From assembly GCA_977006965.1 (NCBI GenBank), contig OZ345369.1, forward strand, positions 992,001 through 1,056,000: DNA of 64,000 nucleotides, in the 5' to 3' direction. This DNA comes from Phymatolithon calcareum. Lineage: Eukaryota; Rhodophyta; Florideophyceae; Hapalidiales. A model generated the notes under the pieces. The model searched no databases. It worked only from the letters and a program-made list of their open reading frames with translations, and was not told the DNA's origin. A program made the translations under genes and the position numbers. Of the stretch, positions 32,573 to 41,672 are shown one piece after another. Numbering within the stretch: position 1 is the stretch's first letter; each line of letters starts with the position of its first letter.

Positions 32573-33413
32573 TGTAGCGCCAGGCTCCAAAGAACCCGAC
32601 GCCACATGGGAGAGAAAAGCCCAAGAGAGGAGAGAGAAGAAAAGAGCGGGAGACACAAGACAAAAGAGGAGGAAAGAAAGACAAGCAACCAAAACCTCCA
32701 GGACAAACAGACAGATTAAGCGTGTAGACGTCGGCGTCGTCCTCCGGCGGCGACCTTGGCTTGGTCGTAGACCTTGAGACAGGCGCGCGAAAAGTGGACA
32801 GGGGCCTTGAGCGCGAATGTCACCGAACTGGCTTGTGCGGCGAAACGGTTGCGGTCAAGAAGGGTTGCGAAGTCACCGACTCCGCGTGGTCCAAGGGATT
32901 CACAGGCGTGACGCGTGCAGGATCCAAGCACTCGAGCCGAAGTCCAGAAACCTCCGGGACAGGGACGACGTCATCCTCAGACGGCGACCTTGACTTGGCC
33001 GTCGACCTTCGAACGAACGCACGAAAAAGGAGAAAGGGAACTTGAGCGCAGTTGTCTCCGTGCTGGCTTGCATGACGACGGTTGCGTCCAAGAAGGTTGG
33101 GAAGAGCTCCGACTCCGCGTGGTCGAAGGGACTGTCAGGCGAACATTGCGCGTGCTTGATCCAAGCAATCGAGCCGAAATCCAGAACTCCCCCACCTTCC
33201 TTTACTCAGCGGAAGGAACAAACTAGCTTATATACTACAACCTACGCAAAAGACAGCGATGCAGCGCATAGACACACGAGAGACACGTGCCCGTATGGCC
33301 CATTAGATCACCTACTACGAACAGCATGACTATCGCGATCCAAGTTGTGCGGCGTACAGTCGCGAGAGGAAAAAGCGACCGCCTTGGGACAGCGACATAA
33401 CACGGGCGCGACA
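32573..33413. mobile_element. Solo LTR, 841 bp
   Basis: Starts TGTAGCGCC and ends GGCGCGACA, with an exact 5-bp target-site duplication ATTTC (32568-32572 and 33414-33418). The empty site GAAGATTTCTTACGGG is preserved in copy 1 at about 15312. A TATATA lies at about 33230. The interior contains two imperfect tandem copies of a unit of about 220 bp (roughly 32745-32960 and 32980-33190), each ending in GATCCAAGCA.TCGAGCCGAA. No internal coding region remains, so it arose by LTR-LTR recombination. The strand is not determined. Confidence 0.9.
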
Positions 33414-33604
33414 ATTTCTTACGGGCTCCGACAGCTGATATGCAGGAATACACTAGGACGGGCTATTCAATGGCACTTTTTGTTGGAAGCTGCACCTTCT
33501 GTAATCAGTCCCTACTCTGTCCTTTTGGAACCTTTTTCAGACGCTGGCTAAATGATCCGCACGGAGATATCCCTCTGTGCTCTTCTTTGCAATTCATTTG
33601 TGCT

Positions 33605-33800
33605 TTATTCCTGTCGGCACTGCACTCTGATGCTTCTGGAATCCAAGGGCGAGGACGGATTTTATTGGATATGGATGGATGGATGGATGTGAGTTTACTT
33701 CAAGCTCTCGTTGTCTATTTAGTACCTGAGAGGCTTATCATAGCGCTAAATCGCGTTGCCTACATTTCTGATTCGTGTTCTTGGGGCAGGTCTCCTGGGT
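33605..33800 (-). repeat. Dispersed repeat with (CATC)n tail, copy 1
   Basis: TGGATGGATGGATGGATG (33669-33690) is followed by a stretch matching 50515-50615 (..CAAGCTC...TTAGTACCTGAGAGGCTTAT..GCGCTA). On the minus strand both copies end in CCATCCATCC, which is typical of a retroelement tail. It starts exactly where duplication copy 2 ends. Confidence 0.6.
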
Positions 33801-33839
33801 TGCATCGACGGCGCTTTGCAATCTTGTTTCTTCTTGCTC

Positions 33840-34265
33840 TGAGAGGGATTGTTTAGACATGGTAATAGACATCTCGCCTAGCGCGTAATCGAGTGCGCGG
33901 TCTTCGGATCTCTCGTTCTCTTGATGGGGGAATGGGAAGCGATGGAATAGCCAGTGGGTGCACAGGAGCCTGTACTTCGCTCTCTTGAGATGGAGGACGG
34001 GTGGGAGTTCGTTCGGTATTGGATGGGGAGGGCGTCTGCCTTCGCTGCCAAGCGATAGTGCCGGCATACAGCGTTTCCACTCATCTCTTTCCATTTCCAG
34101 GGTTATTTTCCTTACGTTAGTTTTGGCGTCGACATTTCTTGTGAAAGATTCCTTCGTATTGCATAGGAGATCTTTATGGAGCACGTCGTTGGACTCGTTG
34201 ACTGTAGTCAGGCGTTTTTGGCCTTTGGGAAGTCCTAAGGCGTATTTTCTTCGCTGCTTCTGAGT
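33840..34265 (-). other. Possible truncated gene remnant
   Basis: Two minus-strand frames with coding-like composition (LHKDLLCNTKESFTRNVDAK, EMERDEWKR; then Pro/Ser/Arg-rich RQTPSPSNTERTPTRPPSQ) joined by a frameshift near 34080. No recognisable domain. It ends against the repeat at 33605-33800. Confidence 0.25.
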
Positions 34266-34570
34266 GCTGATGAATATGGCGCTAAGGTGCGCTTGTCGAA
34301 GATGAATCGATTCGATTCTACATATTTATTGGATATGTATGCCGATTGGTTTTTGGATATTTTCCGGGCGTGTATATTTACCAAATGTTCCACCTGGCTT
34401 TGTATATCTTGCAAAGGAGCAATTTGTAGGCTAGCTGGAGTGTAACCAAATCTCCCACACGCTTCTCAAGTTTCGATTTGGATATGGACATATTTTCTAC
34501 ATCTGCTTGAGTATTGCTAATATGACTTGCATTTTGAGTGCCTTTTCCAATGTCACCGTAGAACGGCAAA

Positions 34571-34611
34571 CGCTCATGTGTGTATACATTTAATGTCTAC
34601 ACACATGAGCG
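34571..34611. repeat. Hairpin, 14-bp perfect stem, 13-nt loop
   Basis: Arms CGCTCATGTGTGTA (34571-34584) and its complement (34598-34611). The surrounding 34270-35400 has no recognisable gene. Confidence 0.9.
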
Positions 34612-35164
34612 TACAGTAGAAGAGCGACAAGAAGAGCTCTCGGAGGGACTTTCTTGAGAATACAGTTTTTGCGTGCATCTTACCAGTCTGGAAAGGTCCG
34701 TGGTTTCAGTCCCAAATATTTTGACTGGGTAATGACGTCGCGTCAGAGGTCATAGTGGCTGCTGTATGCATGTATGTGACATTTTTTCTCATAACGATTT
34801 CTAGTTTTCGGACATGGAATTGCTTTTCAACCAAACTTTTTGTGATGAATTTCCCAAAAACTTTAGTGGAATCGTTCCTCAAGTTAAGTGTCTGAAAACA
34901 TTTGGAGCGTAAGTTTGCAAATCGACACTGCACGTGGCATCAGCCAGTCCAAGCTATGCCGCGTCCTCGTAACCAGTCCACAATATAATGACTGTTTATG
35001 AGGACATTTTTCACTTGCTCTATGCCACGGTTTGGATGATATCCCCTCTCTCGGCTCTCGCGATTTGCCCTCAAAAACGTTCCAGTATGATATGATGTAA
35101 ATGAGCCTTCTTTTGGAAAAGTTCATTGCTTAGAACAATTTCATGCAGATGCACATTTCGAAAT

Positions 35165-35205
35165 GCAGTGAACAAGACTACTGTAAGTCTTGTCTTGTTC
35201 ACTGC
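35165..35205. repeat. Hairpin, 14-bp perfect stem, 13-nt loop
   Basis: Arms GCAGTGAACAAGAC (35165-35178) and its complement (35192-35205), about 200 bp upstream of the polymerase X start. The arm sequence is unrelated to the hairpin at 34571 but has the same dimensions. Confidence 0.9.
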
Positions 35206-35407
35206 TGGTTGGACTCAGGGTTATCATACGATTTATCGCACCCATCCATTTCTCAGGTCATCGTGCATGACATAGTTTTGACTCTGATACGCGGGTATAC
35301 GAGCTTGGGAACATTAGGAACTCGCTGCTCATCTTACAAAAAAATTCGATGGCAAGCAGTTCAAAATTCTAGCAGAGCTTGACGCGAACATCAGTTTCTT
35401 CATCACA

Positions 35408-37057
35408 ATGAAGCGCCTGCGAAGTCCTCCAAAAACTCCGTCGGGCGATGGCAATCGATTCCTGGCAGATGAGTTTCCCGAGTCACGCCCTCTGAAAATG
35501 AGCCTTTCAGCATTACGAGCATCGCAGGCGCGGATTCTAACGCGTAACCTCCGTGCCGTGGGTGCAACAGTACTCTTCCGTGACGAAGATGGGTCCCAAG
35601 CGTCTCCGATCGTCGTAGTCACCGACCGCGTGCCAGAGACTGAAGAGCCGGGTGTAACATACGTTCCACCGCGCTGGGCTGAAGAGGTGCTTCGTCGGCG
35701 GCGCCCAGTATCCCCGAAGCGGTTCTCCCTCGCTGCGGCGAAGGCACGTGCGGTGGCATCTTTGGCTTTGTCAAAAGGAGAGAAATCGAAATTAGCCGGC
35801 AACGGATCCGCATCCGAGAAAGCGTCACGATTTTCCACACCGGCAGTATGGCAGACCGACAGGGTGAAATCCGCCTCGGCGTTAGAGCGCGCGAAATGGA
35901 TAGCTTCAATCCCGGAGTACGCCGCCGAGCGCGCGACGTACACCGAGAGTGTTACACCGAGTCCCAACGCGGCAGTTGCGGGCATGTTGCGCAATCTTGC
36001 GCGGGTACGAGAGCTCGCCGGGAATGGAGAAGGTGCAGGTGCAATGCAAGCCAGGGCATTCCGCAATGCCGCAGCAGCGCTATCCGTGATTCCGTTCGAA
36101 GTGAGTGCTGCGGAAACTATGCTGGTGCGTGACGTGGGATCTAGTGCTGCAGACGTGGTGAAGGAGTTTCTTGAAAATGGGGAGTGCAGGGAGGCTAAGC
36201 TGCTCGAATGCGATGCACGTGTCAAGGCGCTTGATGAGCTCTCCGGGGTATATGGGATTGGATTCAAGACTGCGAGAAAATTATTTGATGCCGGTGTGAA
36301 CAATGTGGAGGAACTAGTCGAATTTGCCAAAAAGCAAGAATCAAGGAGGTTGGTGAAAGGAGTGGCCATATTCGACCGCCCTTACGATGCTCTCACTATT
36401 GCTGAGGCAACGGCGTTTCGTAACATGGTATCGAAGGTCCTCGAAGATGCTGGAATGTGCTTGCAAATTGTCCTTTGTGGGGGCTACCGTCGTTGCAAAC
36501 CGAGAGGCCATGACGTTGACATTGTGTATTGCAGAAGAGAAACGAGTTCTGCATCTGAGTTAGAAACTTTACAAAAACAGTCACACGCAACTGCGCCGGA
36601 CACATCCTCTCTCCACAAAAGTGCAATATCAGTGTTAAGCAAGAGCGGTTTGTTAGCGCATAGGCTCAACGAAGCACATGGGGGACTGGGTGGTCCGCGC
36701 GGGCGAATTTACGGGTATAGCGAACCGTTGCACGCACAGCCAAGAACGGCGCTATCGCATGAGGTGTTGCACGGAGTTTGCAAATTTCAAGGACAATTTT
36801 TCCGTGCCGACTTTGTGGCTGTGCGTGACGCGGTCGAAATGCCGTATGCGACTCTGGCCTGGTCCGGATCAATAACATTTCAGCGGTCCCTTCGAAGATG
36901 GACAGTGGCGAAGCGCGGGCTTGTATTCTCACCTCACGGACTGTTCGATGCGGCCACCGGGAACCGGGCAGAAGCTGGGAAGAATGCACGCACAGAGCAC
37001 GATATCTTCGCCGCCCTCAAGTTGCCGTATAGGCCTCCTTACGAGAGGGCAGCCTAG
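35408..37057 (+). CDS. Family X DNA polymerase (Pol lambda/mu/TdT-like)
   Basis: 549 residues, single exon, ATG at 35408. Order of domains: basic N-terminus, a BRCT-like region (about 30-100, ending YVPPRWAEEVL), a Lys/Ala-rich linker, the 8-kDa and fingers region with helix-hairpin-helix (about 185-300, YGIGFKTARKLFDAGV), the palm with CGGYRRCKPRGHDVDIVY (about 356-373; two catalytic Asp), the third Asp in FRADFVAV (about 468), and WSGSITFQRSLRRW (about 482-495), equal to the family FTGS..FNR. All three catalytic Asp are present. Known role of the family is gap filling in base-excision repair and end joining in the nucleus. Its stop codon overlaps that of the convergent gene. Confidence 0.95.
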   Translation: MKRLRSPPKTPSGDGNRFLADEFPESRPLKMSLSALRASQARILTRNLRAVGATVLFRDEDGSQASPIVVVTDRVPETEEPGVTYVPPRWAEEVLRRRRPVSPKRFSLAAAKARAVASLALSKGEKSKLAGNGSASEKASRFSTPAVWQTDRVKSASALERAKWIASIPEYAAERATYTESVTPSPNAAVAGMLRNLARVRELAGNGEGAGAMQARAFRNAAAALSVIPFEVSAAETMLVRDVGSSAADVVKEFLENGECREAKLLECDARVKALDELSGVYGIGFKTARKLFDAGVNNVEELVEFAKKQESRRLVKGVAIFDRPYDALTIAEATAFRNMVSKVLEDAGMCLQIVLCGGYRRCKPRGHDVDIVYCRRETSSASELETLQKQSHATAPDTSSLHKSAISVLSKSGLLAHRLNEAHGGLGGPRGRIYGYSEPLHAQPRTALSHEVLHGVCKFQGQFFRADFVAVRDAVEMPYATLAWSGSITFQRSLRRWTVAKRGLVFSPHGLFDAATGNRAEAGKNARTEHDIFAALKLPYRPPYERAA

Positions 37058-37791
37058 CGGGTGCGGCTCTCCTGCTCAGCCTCCCATTCCTTCCAGCGGC
37101 CGCGCATTTCTTCCGCTCGGCGCTGGTGAGCCAGAGCCAGGACGTGCTCACCGCCGCGTGCAAGCGCGGCCACTGCTGGAAGATCAATAACACCCTTGGA
37201 AGTGTCAACAATGTAGTGCAGTGCTATGCCGCCGTCGTCACGACGAACCGCAAATGTCCAATAGCGCTCGCCAGCGTCATCTTTCTTGGGACCGCCGACG
37301 ATAGATTCAAGGGCAAAATCCTTTGGAATCGAGACGCGACCACCAAATGCATGTGTTTTCACCCGCAATCGTTGCGAGGAACCGTCGACGATTGAAAGTT
37401 CGGCGACCGTACGTTTGAGATAGAAGTGCACCATTCCCGCAAAAACAGTACTCAGACCAAGCCCGGCCAATGTCCATGCCGGTGATAGCAAAGGATCGGG
37501 AACTTGTTGTGATAGATATGCTGTATAACCCCAGAAGGAAGCCTGTGTGCCTGCCAGGGCGCTCATTGCAAAGGAATGACCGCGACGAATTCGCCTGTAG
37601 ATAAGCCGTGGAGGGATGGCGTCGGAACCTGGCAGGGATCTTGACCGGGAGACGAGCGCTCGAGACGTCAGGGTGAAGGGTGATAAAGGCGTCGAAGAGA
37701 ACGCTGAAAATGCATCTGCATGTGACGAGAGGATTGGAATCCCAATATTGTGCCCCCGTGCAGCAAAGGACGCTGTTCTTGAGAACGACAT
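37054..37791 (-). CDS. TMEM223-like mitochondrial membrane protein
   Basis: 245 residues from ATG at 37791; the frame is open further upstream but only with a TTG. The N-terminus (MSFSRTASFAARGHNIG..., then Ser/Arg-rich) looks like a mitochondrial presequence. Then come IYRRIRRGHSFAMSALAGTQ, two membrane segments (ASFWGYTAYL; TLAGLGLSTVFAGMVHFYL), and RTVAELSIVDGSSQRLRVKT, which resembles TMEM223 (FW segment, second membrane helix, R-x-V...V-x-T). A charged C-terminus follows. Proteins of that group sit in the mitochondrial inner membrane. The last base of its stop overlaps the stop of the polymerase gene (shared CTAG). The family call is moderate. Confidence 0.6.
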   Translation of the reverse strand: MSFSRTASFAARGHNIGIPILSSHADAFSAFSSTPLSPFTLTSRALVSRSRSLPGSDAIPPRLIYRRIRRGHSFAMSALAGTQASFWGYTAYLSQQVPDPLLSPAWTLAGLGLSTVFAGMVHFYLKRTVAELSIVDGSSQRLRVKTHAFGGRVSIPKDFALESIVGGPKKDDAGERYWTFAVRRDDGGIALHYIVDTSKGVIDLPAVAALARGGEHVLALAHQRRAEEMRGRWKEWEAEQESRTR

Positions 37792-37989
37792 CTGCAGGTA
37801 GCCGCAACACTTCGACCGGTGGACCGCGGGAGGCGCACGATCAGGGGTCGACGTCCGACTGTGGTCCTTGGAAAACAATCGCCTGCGGTAATGTGAAGTG
37901 CCGTTTCGATAGTCGGATCTGTTTGAAACTACTCCCTGATGCTCGCAATTGGAAAACTATCATACAGTTCAGCATGGAATTTCCGACCA

Positions 37990-38030
37990 GATTTATGATC
38001 TGTTCCTGTGCATGATACAGATCATAAATC
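37990..38030. repeat. Hairpin, 14-bp perfect stem, 13-nt loop
   Basis: Arms GATTTATGATCTGT (37990-38003) and its complement (38017-38030), in the 510-bp gap between the TMEM223-like gene and the kinase promoter. Same dimensions as the two hairpins upstream, different sequence. Confidence 0.9.
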
Positions 38031-38300
38031 ATATGATAATCCATTGCTGCATACCATATTTTTGCCAAACTGACCAATCCAATCCCGCCAAGGGTGTATG
38101 AGTTTTCCTACATGTGCCATGATTGGATAAATGAGGGAGAATAACTCAACGTCTCAAATACATTTGAAAAAAATAGATAAATTACGACATCTCATCCGTC
38201 TCCACATACGACGCAGAATCGCTGTTGACGCCAGCGATATCCGAGTTCAGCCACCTAAATCTGCCTTGCATGCGCTTGGCACTGGCCGAGTAATCCGCCC

Positions 38301-38307
38301 TTTATAG
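38301..38307 (+). promoter_or_regulatory. TATA-like box for the PH-domain kinase
   Basis: TTTATAG lies 69-75 bp before the ATG at 38376, consistent with a short leader. Confidence 0.4.
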
Positions 38308-38375
38308 CTCCCCTACCGACCCGCTTTTGTCGCCTTAAGGCTACATCAGCGTTCTCGAGGCTTCATCAAAGCGCC

Positions 38376-39635
38376 ATGGCGCAGATGCGGCATGGGACGC
38401 CGGTAAACATGGAGGGCTGGGTAGAGAAGGAGGGCAAATTTTTCCGCAACCGTTACCGGCGTTTTCTTCGACTCAAGGGGGGTATTCTTTCGCATCACCA
38501 CAACCCCGATTCTCCGGCTACTTGGGAGCTCAGTCTCAATGATTGCACCGTCGGTCCCGGCTCGCGCAGTAACGAACTCATTATTCATCTTTCTTCCCGT
38601 CGTGTTTCACTCTTTTGCGAAAGTTCCGACCAGCTCAAGCAATGGTCACTCGCGTTGAAGCAATCCGCGGACTCCGGTGTCAAAGATTTCTATATCATCG
38701 GCGAATTGCTCGGCGAGGGCGCTTTTGCGCAGGTTAAGCTTGCCACAGATCGCGAAACAGACGAAAAGGTTGCCGTCAAGATCATCAAGAAGAATCAATA
38801 CGATCACAAGGAAATGGAGTACATTCTTCGCGAGATGAACATCATGAAGAGTGTCTCTCACCCGAACATCGTCAACACAGTGGATATTTTCAACAGTCCC
38901 AAGTATCTTCACATCGTACTCGAATATATGCAAGGTGGCGAGCTTTTCGATATAATCGCGGATGCAGGCAACTTCTCCGAGCAGCAGGCGTCGCAGGTTA
39001 TGCGCGACACTGTGAAAGGAGTCCAATATCTTCATCTCCATGGCATTGTACACCGCGATATCAAACCGGAAAACGTGCTATGCAAGACGAAGGAGTGGCC
39101 GTTGCATGTCAAGATTGCAGATTTTGGGCTTGCCAATTTCACTGAGGATGGGGAAGTTCGCGAAAAAACCAAGGCGCTCATTGGAACTGCAGGATACGTC
39201 GCCCCTGAAGTTGTTCGTGGAGAGCACTACGGTGCCGCGGTCGATATGTGGGCGTGTGGCGTTCTGCTGTACATCATGCTCTCTGGACGTATGCCGTTTT
39301 ACGGAAGGGACGATCAAGCATGTCTCAAAATGATCGCAATTGGCAAGTATGAGTTTCCGGACAGAGAGTGGAGAAGGATCAGTGAGGATGCAAAATCCCT
39401 CGTACGCGGACTTCTCCAAATCGATCCGGACAAACGTCTCACGGCTGATGCGGCCCTGCAGCACCGGTGGTTGGCAGATCCGAATGCTCTCAGTACTTCA
39501 CCGATTCAAAACGATTTGAGTCAAATCCATTCGAGCAGACGTAAGTTCCGACGTGCTGTTATGGCTGCGGTCACGACACAGAGAATGATTGCGTTAGGAG
39601 AGGCGGCTGCGCCTAGTTCTGAAGGTCAACGTTGA
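38376..39635 (+). CDS. PH-domain Ser/Thr protein kinase, CAMK type
   Basis: 419 residues, single exon, ATG at 38376. Residues about 10-97 are a pleckstrin homology domain (MEGWVEKEGKFFRNRYRRFL ... KQWSLALKQ), likely to bind phosphoinositides. Residues about 108-370 are a complete kinase: GEGAFAQV glycine loop, catalytic Lys135 (VAVKIIKK), HRDIKPEN with Asp228, DFG with Asp249, GTAGYVAPE, and DMWACGVLLYIMLSGRMPF, which is typical of the CAMK group. No calmodulin-binding or EF-hand region is obvious in the C-terminal tail. All catalytic residues are present. The order PH then CAMK-like kinase is less common than the AGC-type PH kinases. The gene converges on CSN2 with a gap of 155 bp. Confidence 0.95.
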   Translation: MAQMRHGTPVNMEGWVEKEGKFFRNRYRRFLRLKGGILSHHHNPDSPATWELSLNDCTVGPGSRSNELIIHLSSRRVSLFCESSDQLKQWSLALKQSADSGVKDFYIIGELLGEGAFAQVKLATDRETDEKVAVKIIKKNQYDHKEMEYILREMNIMKSVSHPNIVNTVDIFNSPKYLHIVLEYMQGGELFDIIADAGNFSEQQASQVMRDTVKGVQYLHLHGIVHRDIKPENVLCKTKEWPLHVKIADFGLANFTEDGEVREKTKALIGTAGYVAPEVVRGEHYGAAVDMWACGVLLYIMLSGRMPFYGRDDQACLKMIAIGKYEFPDREWRRISEDAKSLVRGLLQIDPDKRLTADAALQHRWLADPNALSTSPIQNDLSQIHSSRRKFRRAVMAAVTTQRMIALGEAAAPSSEGQR

Positions 39636-39790
39636 GAAGCGTGATGTAAAAATAGTTAGCGTTGGGGCTTCACGTTTATCTTACTCATCACGGTTCACGT
39701 TTTTGCGTCTTCAAATTCCCTATCTCTTGCTTTTTACCTCTCCGTCTCAGTTATCGGCAATACAGTATGCTACGTACAACACAGGATAAA

Positions 39791-41204
39791 CTACGACAAT
39801 TTGCTAGCGATGGTCGTGTGCAACTTTCCCACTTCTCGTGTCCATGCGTTGATTGCATCGTACTTGACTCTTTCAGAGCTGTGTGCATCTAGCACCAACC
39901 GTTTGTTCACTTGGTCGATTCGACCCTGTATCTTTCCGTCAAGTATCAAGTTCACCAAAAGATCCTCCAACTCCGTCTCTTCAATGTTGAGTTCCTTCGC
40001 GGCAAACAGAATGTCAATTCTGGTATACGGCTGGATAAGCTTCAGTAGAACTTGAGACCGGAACCTGCTCAATAGTTCCTCTATATGTTGCCGTATGAAC
40101 GAGTCATCCATGATGCTTGAGCCGTTGCAGCGGAGAATTAGCTCAAACTCCTTGACATCTTTCTGCGTATACGCGCGGCGAAGATTGGTCATATACACAA
40201 TCTCGGAATTGTTCATGTAGGGCTTCGCCTCAGGCCCGTCAAACGGATCGATGTCGTTAAGGGCGAGCATGTTCGCTAAAACCAGATACTTGAGGCACTG
40301 AATCCGGCGTGCATTCCCAGCTTCATCATAGTTCTTAAAAGCCTCAAAAAAGTCATGCTGTGCGCGATCGAACGTCCGTGTGCCCATATGCATTTTCCCG
40401 CCACACTCGCGAATGACACCCATAATGCGAGGATGCGGAATGGCGCTCTTGACTGCGAGCGCCTTTTCATATAGCTGCTTGAGCAACTTCGTGTTTTTCG
40501 TTGCCGTGTACATCTGGATTTCCAGTGCGTAAATCTCCAGTAATTGCGTCCCCTTTTTGTGATCATCGCTTCCATCCTCCGCTTGACATGATTTGTGCAA
40601 CTCTTTCAAGACCTTCGCCAGACGGCCAAACTCCTCCACGTCAAACCATAACTTTCCCAATTTCAGGTTCGTCTTGAACCACAATCGTTCATTACGCGCC
40701 TCCTGCAGCGCATCCAGAGTCTTTTCATAAAACTCTTGTAGTAGACTCATTTGGTTAGAGGACGAGACAAAGTCCAGGATAGCGTTAATGCACTTTTCGG
40801 AGTAGTTTCTGGTCACGGCGGAACGAATGTAGGTCAGCATTTCCTTATATCGAACGAGCATATTCTCGAATTTACCGATTCTAAATTGCAGCTTGACGAT
40901 TTGCTTCAGGGCTTTGAAACCCCATTCGCCCTTTTCTTCCTCCATTTTTAGGACTTCTTCGAACCCTGCCAGAGCCGCGTTTATGTCCGAATCCAGCAGT
41001 CCTTTCGAGTTGTAGTACTGCCATAGTCACAAGTAGAGCACAGACAATCAAATAGTAAGTTAAAACTTTTCGGTTTGCTACCTCTGCATTCGCGGAGATA
41101 TCGCGCTATGAACTTACCTGATTCTCAATCGCGACGTCCTCCTCTTCTTCTTCGTCCGTTTCGTACTCAAAACCATAATCTTCATCTTCCTCCATGTCCG
41201 ACAT
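39791..41204 (-). CDS. CSN2: COP9 signalosome subunit 2, two exons
   Basis: 437 residues in two exons. Exon 1 is 41204-41118 (29 codons: [14 protein letters not shown], acidic, ending AIENQ), the intron is 41117-41018 (100 bp, GTAAGT to GGCAG, phase 0), and exon 2 is 41017-39791 starting [11 protein letters not shown]. The sequence follows CSN2 closely throughout: [68 protein letters not shown], and a C-terminal PCI domain with [20 protein letters not shown] and [10 protein letters not shown]. Subunit 2 is a scaffold that binds cullin-RING ligases during deneddylation. Its usual length is about 443 residues. This is the only clearly spliced gene in the window. Confidence 0.97.
41018..41117 (-). 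other. CSN2 intron
   Basis: GTAAGT donor at 41117-41112 and a GGCAG acceptor ending at 41018. Removing it joins IENQ to YYNSK, the contiguous sequence expected in CSN2. Confidence 0.95.
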
Positions 41205-41429
41205 TCTGCTGAAGTCCTTGAGAGCCGAAAGTCACAGATGTCGTCTTTTCGCGTGCAAACGTTTCGTCCGGGGATATTTGCAGTCTACAAATTGATCGCC
41301 TTCCCGAGGCGCGCTTCGTACGAAATTTCGGAGGTATGGTGTGGGCACTGTATCATAATAAGTATGGTACACCCTGAAATGCATTTCTCGATCTCCATGC
41401 TCTTATTTTCGCACTGGCCCAAGTCTCTT

Positions 41430-41437
41430 TGACGTCA
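41430..41437. promoter_or_regulatory. TGACGTCA (CRE/ATF-type bZIP site)
   Basis: A perfect 8-bp palindrome lies 7 bp before the ATG of the small membrane protein, in the 240-bp gap shared with the divergent CSN2 gene. This close to a start codon it would be in the leader, so function is uncertain. Confidence 0.35.
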
Positions 41438-41444
41438 CCTGAAG

Positions 41445-41672
41445 ATGGAGGCTGTAGCCCAAACTGCTCGTGCGGCGCTCTCGACTGGTGACATTGCTGT
41501 AGTGGGTGCGGCGGGCGCTATCCTTGTTGGCGCTGCGCTGCTACAGCGCTCGCTCGGCAACGTGGCCGCTGAGGAAGCACGCCTGCCCCCGGCGGCCGGG
41601 GCCAAGATAAAGCGCGAGGCGCAGCGTTCCAAGAGATTTCTTAATCGGAACAATCCAAGCAAGAAGAATTAA
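41445..41672 (+). CDS. Small single-pass membrane protein, 75 aa
   Basis: ATG at 41445, divergent from CSN2 with 240 bp between. One hydrophobic segment (DIAVVGAAGAILVGAALL, about 16-33) is followed by a basic C-terminus (KIKREAQRSKRFLNRNNPSKK). This anchor-plus-basic-tail form is seen in small organelle membrane subunits, but I do not recognise the family. Composition and the compact gene spacing suggest that it is real. Confidence 0.5.
   Translation: MEAVAQTARAALSTGDIAVVGAAGAILVGAALLQRSLGNVAAEEARLPPAAGAKIKREAQRSKRFLNRNNPSKKN

Larger units (their letters stand above)
28841..33599. repeat. Segmental duplication, copy 2 (interrupted)
   Basis: Collinear with 8205-15502 after removing a hAT derivative (29245-29991 with one target-site copy) and a solo LTR (32573-33418). 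About 3166 bp of duplicated sequence remain, compared with 3177 bp in copy 1. It holds the intact sulfotransferase gene. The left end abuts an LTR terminus; the right end meets a CATC-tailed repeat. Confidence 0.92.

Noticed and set aside
35329-36369. 346-codon open frame antisense to the polymerase gene
   Set aside because: Shadow of a GC-rich coding region; the plus strand has clear family X polymerase motifs.
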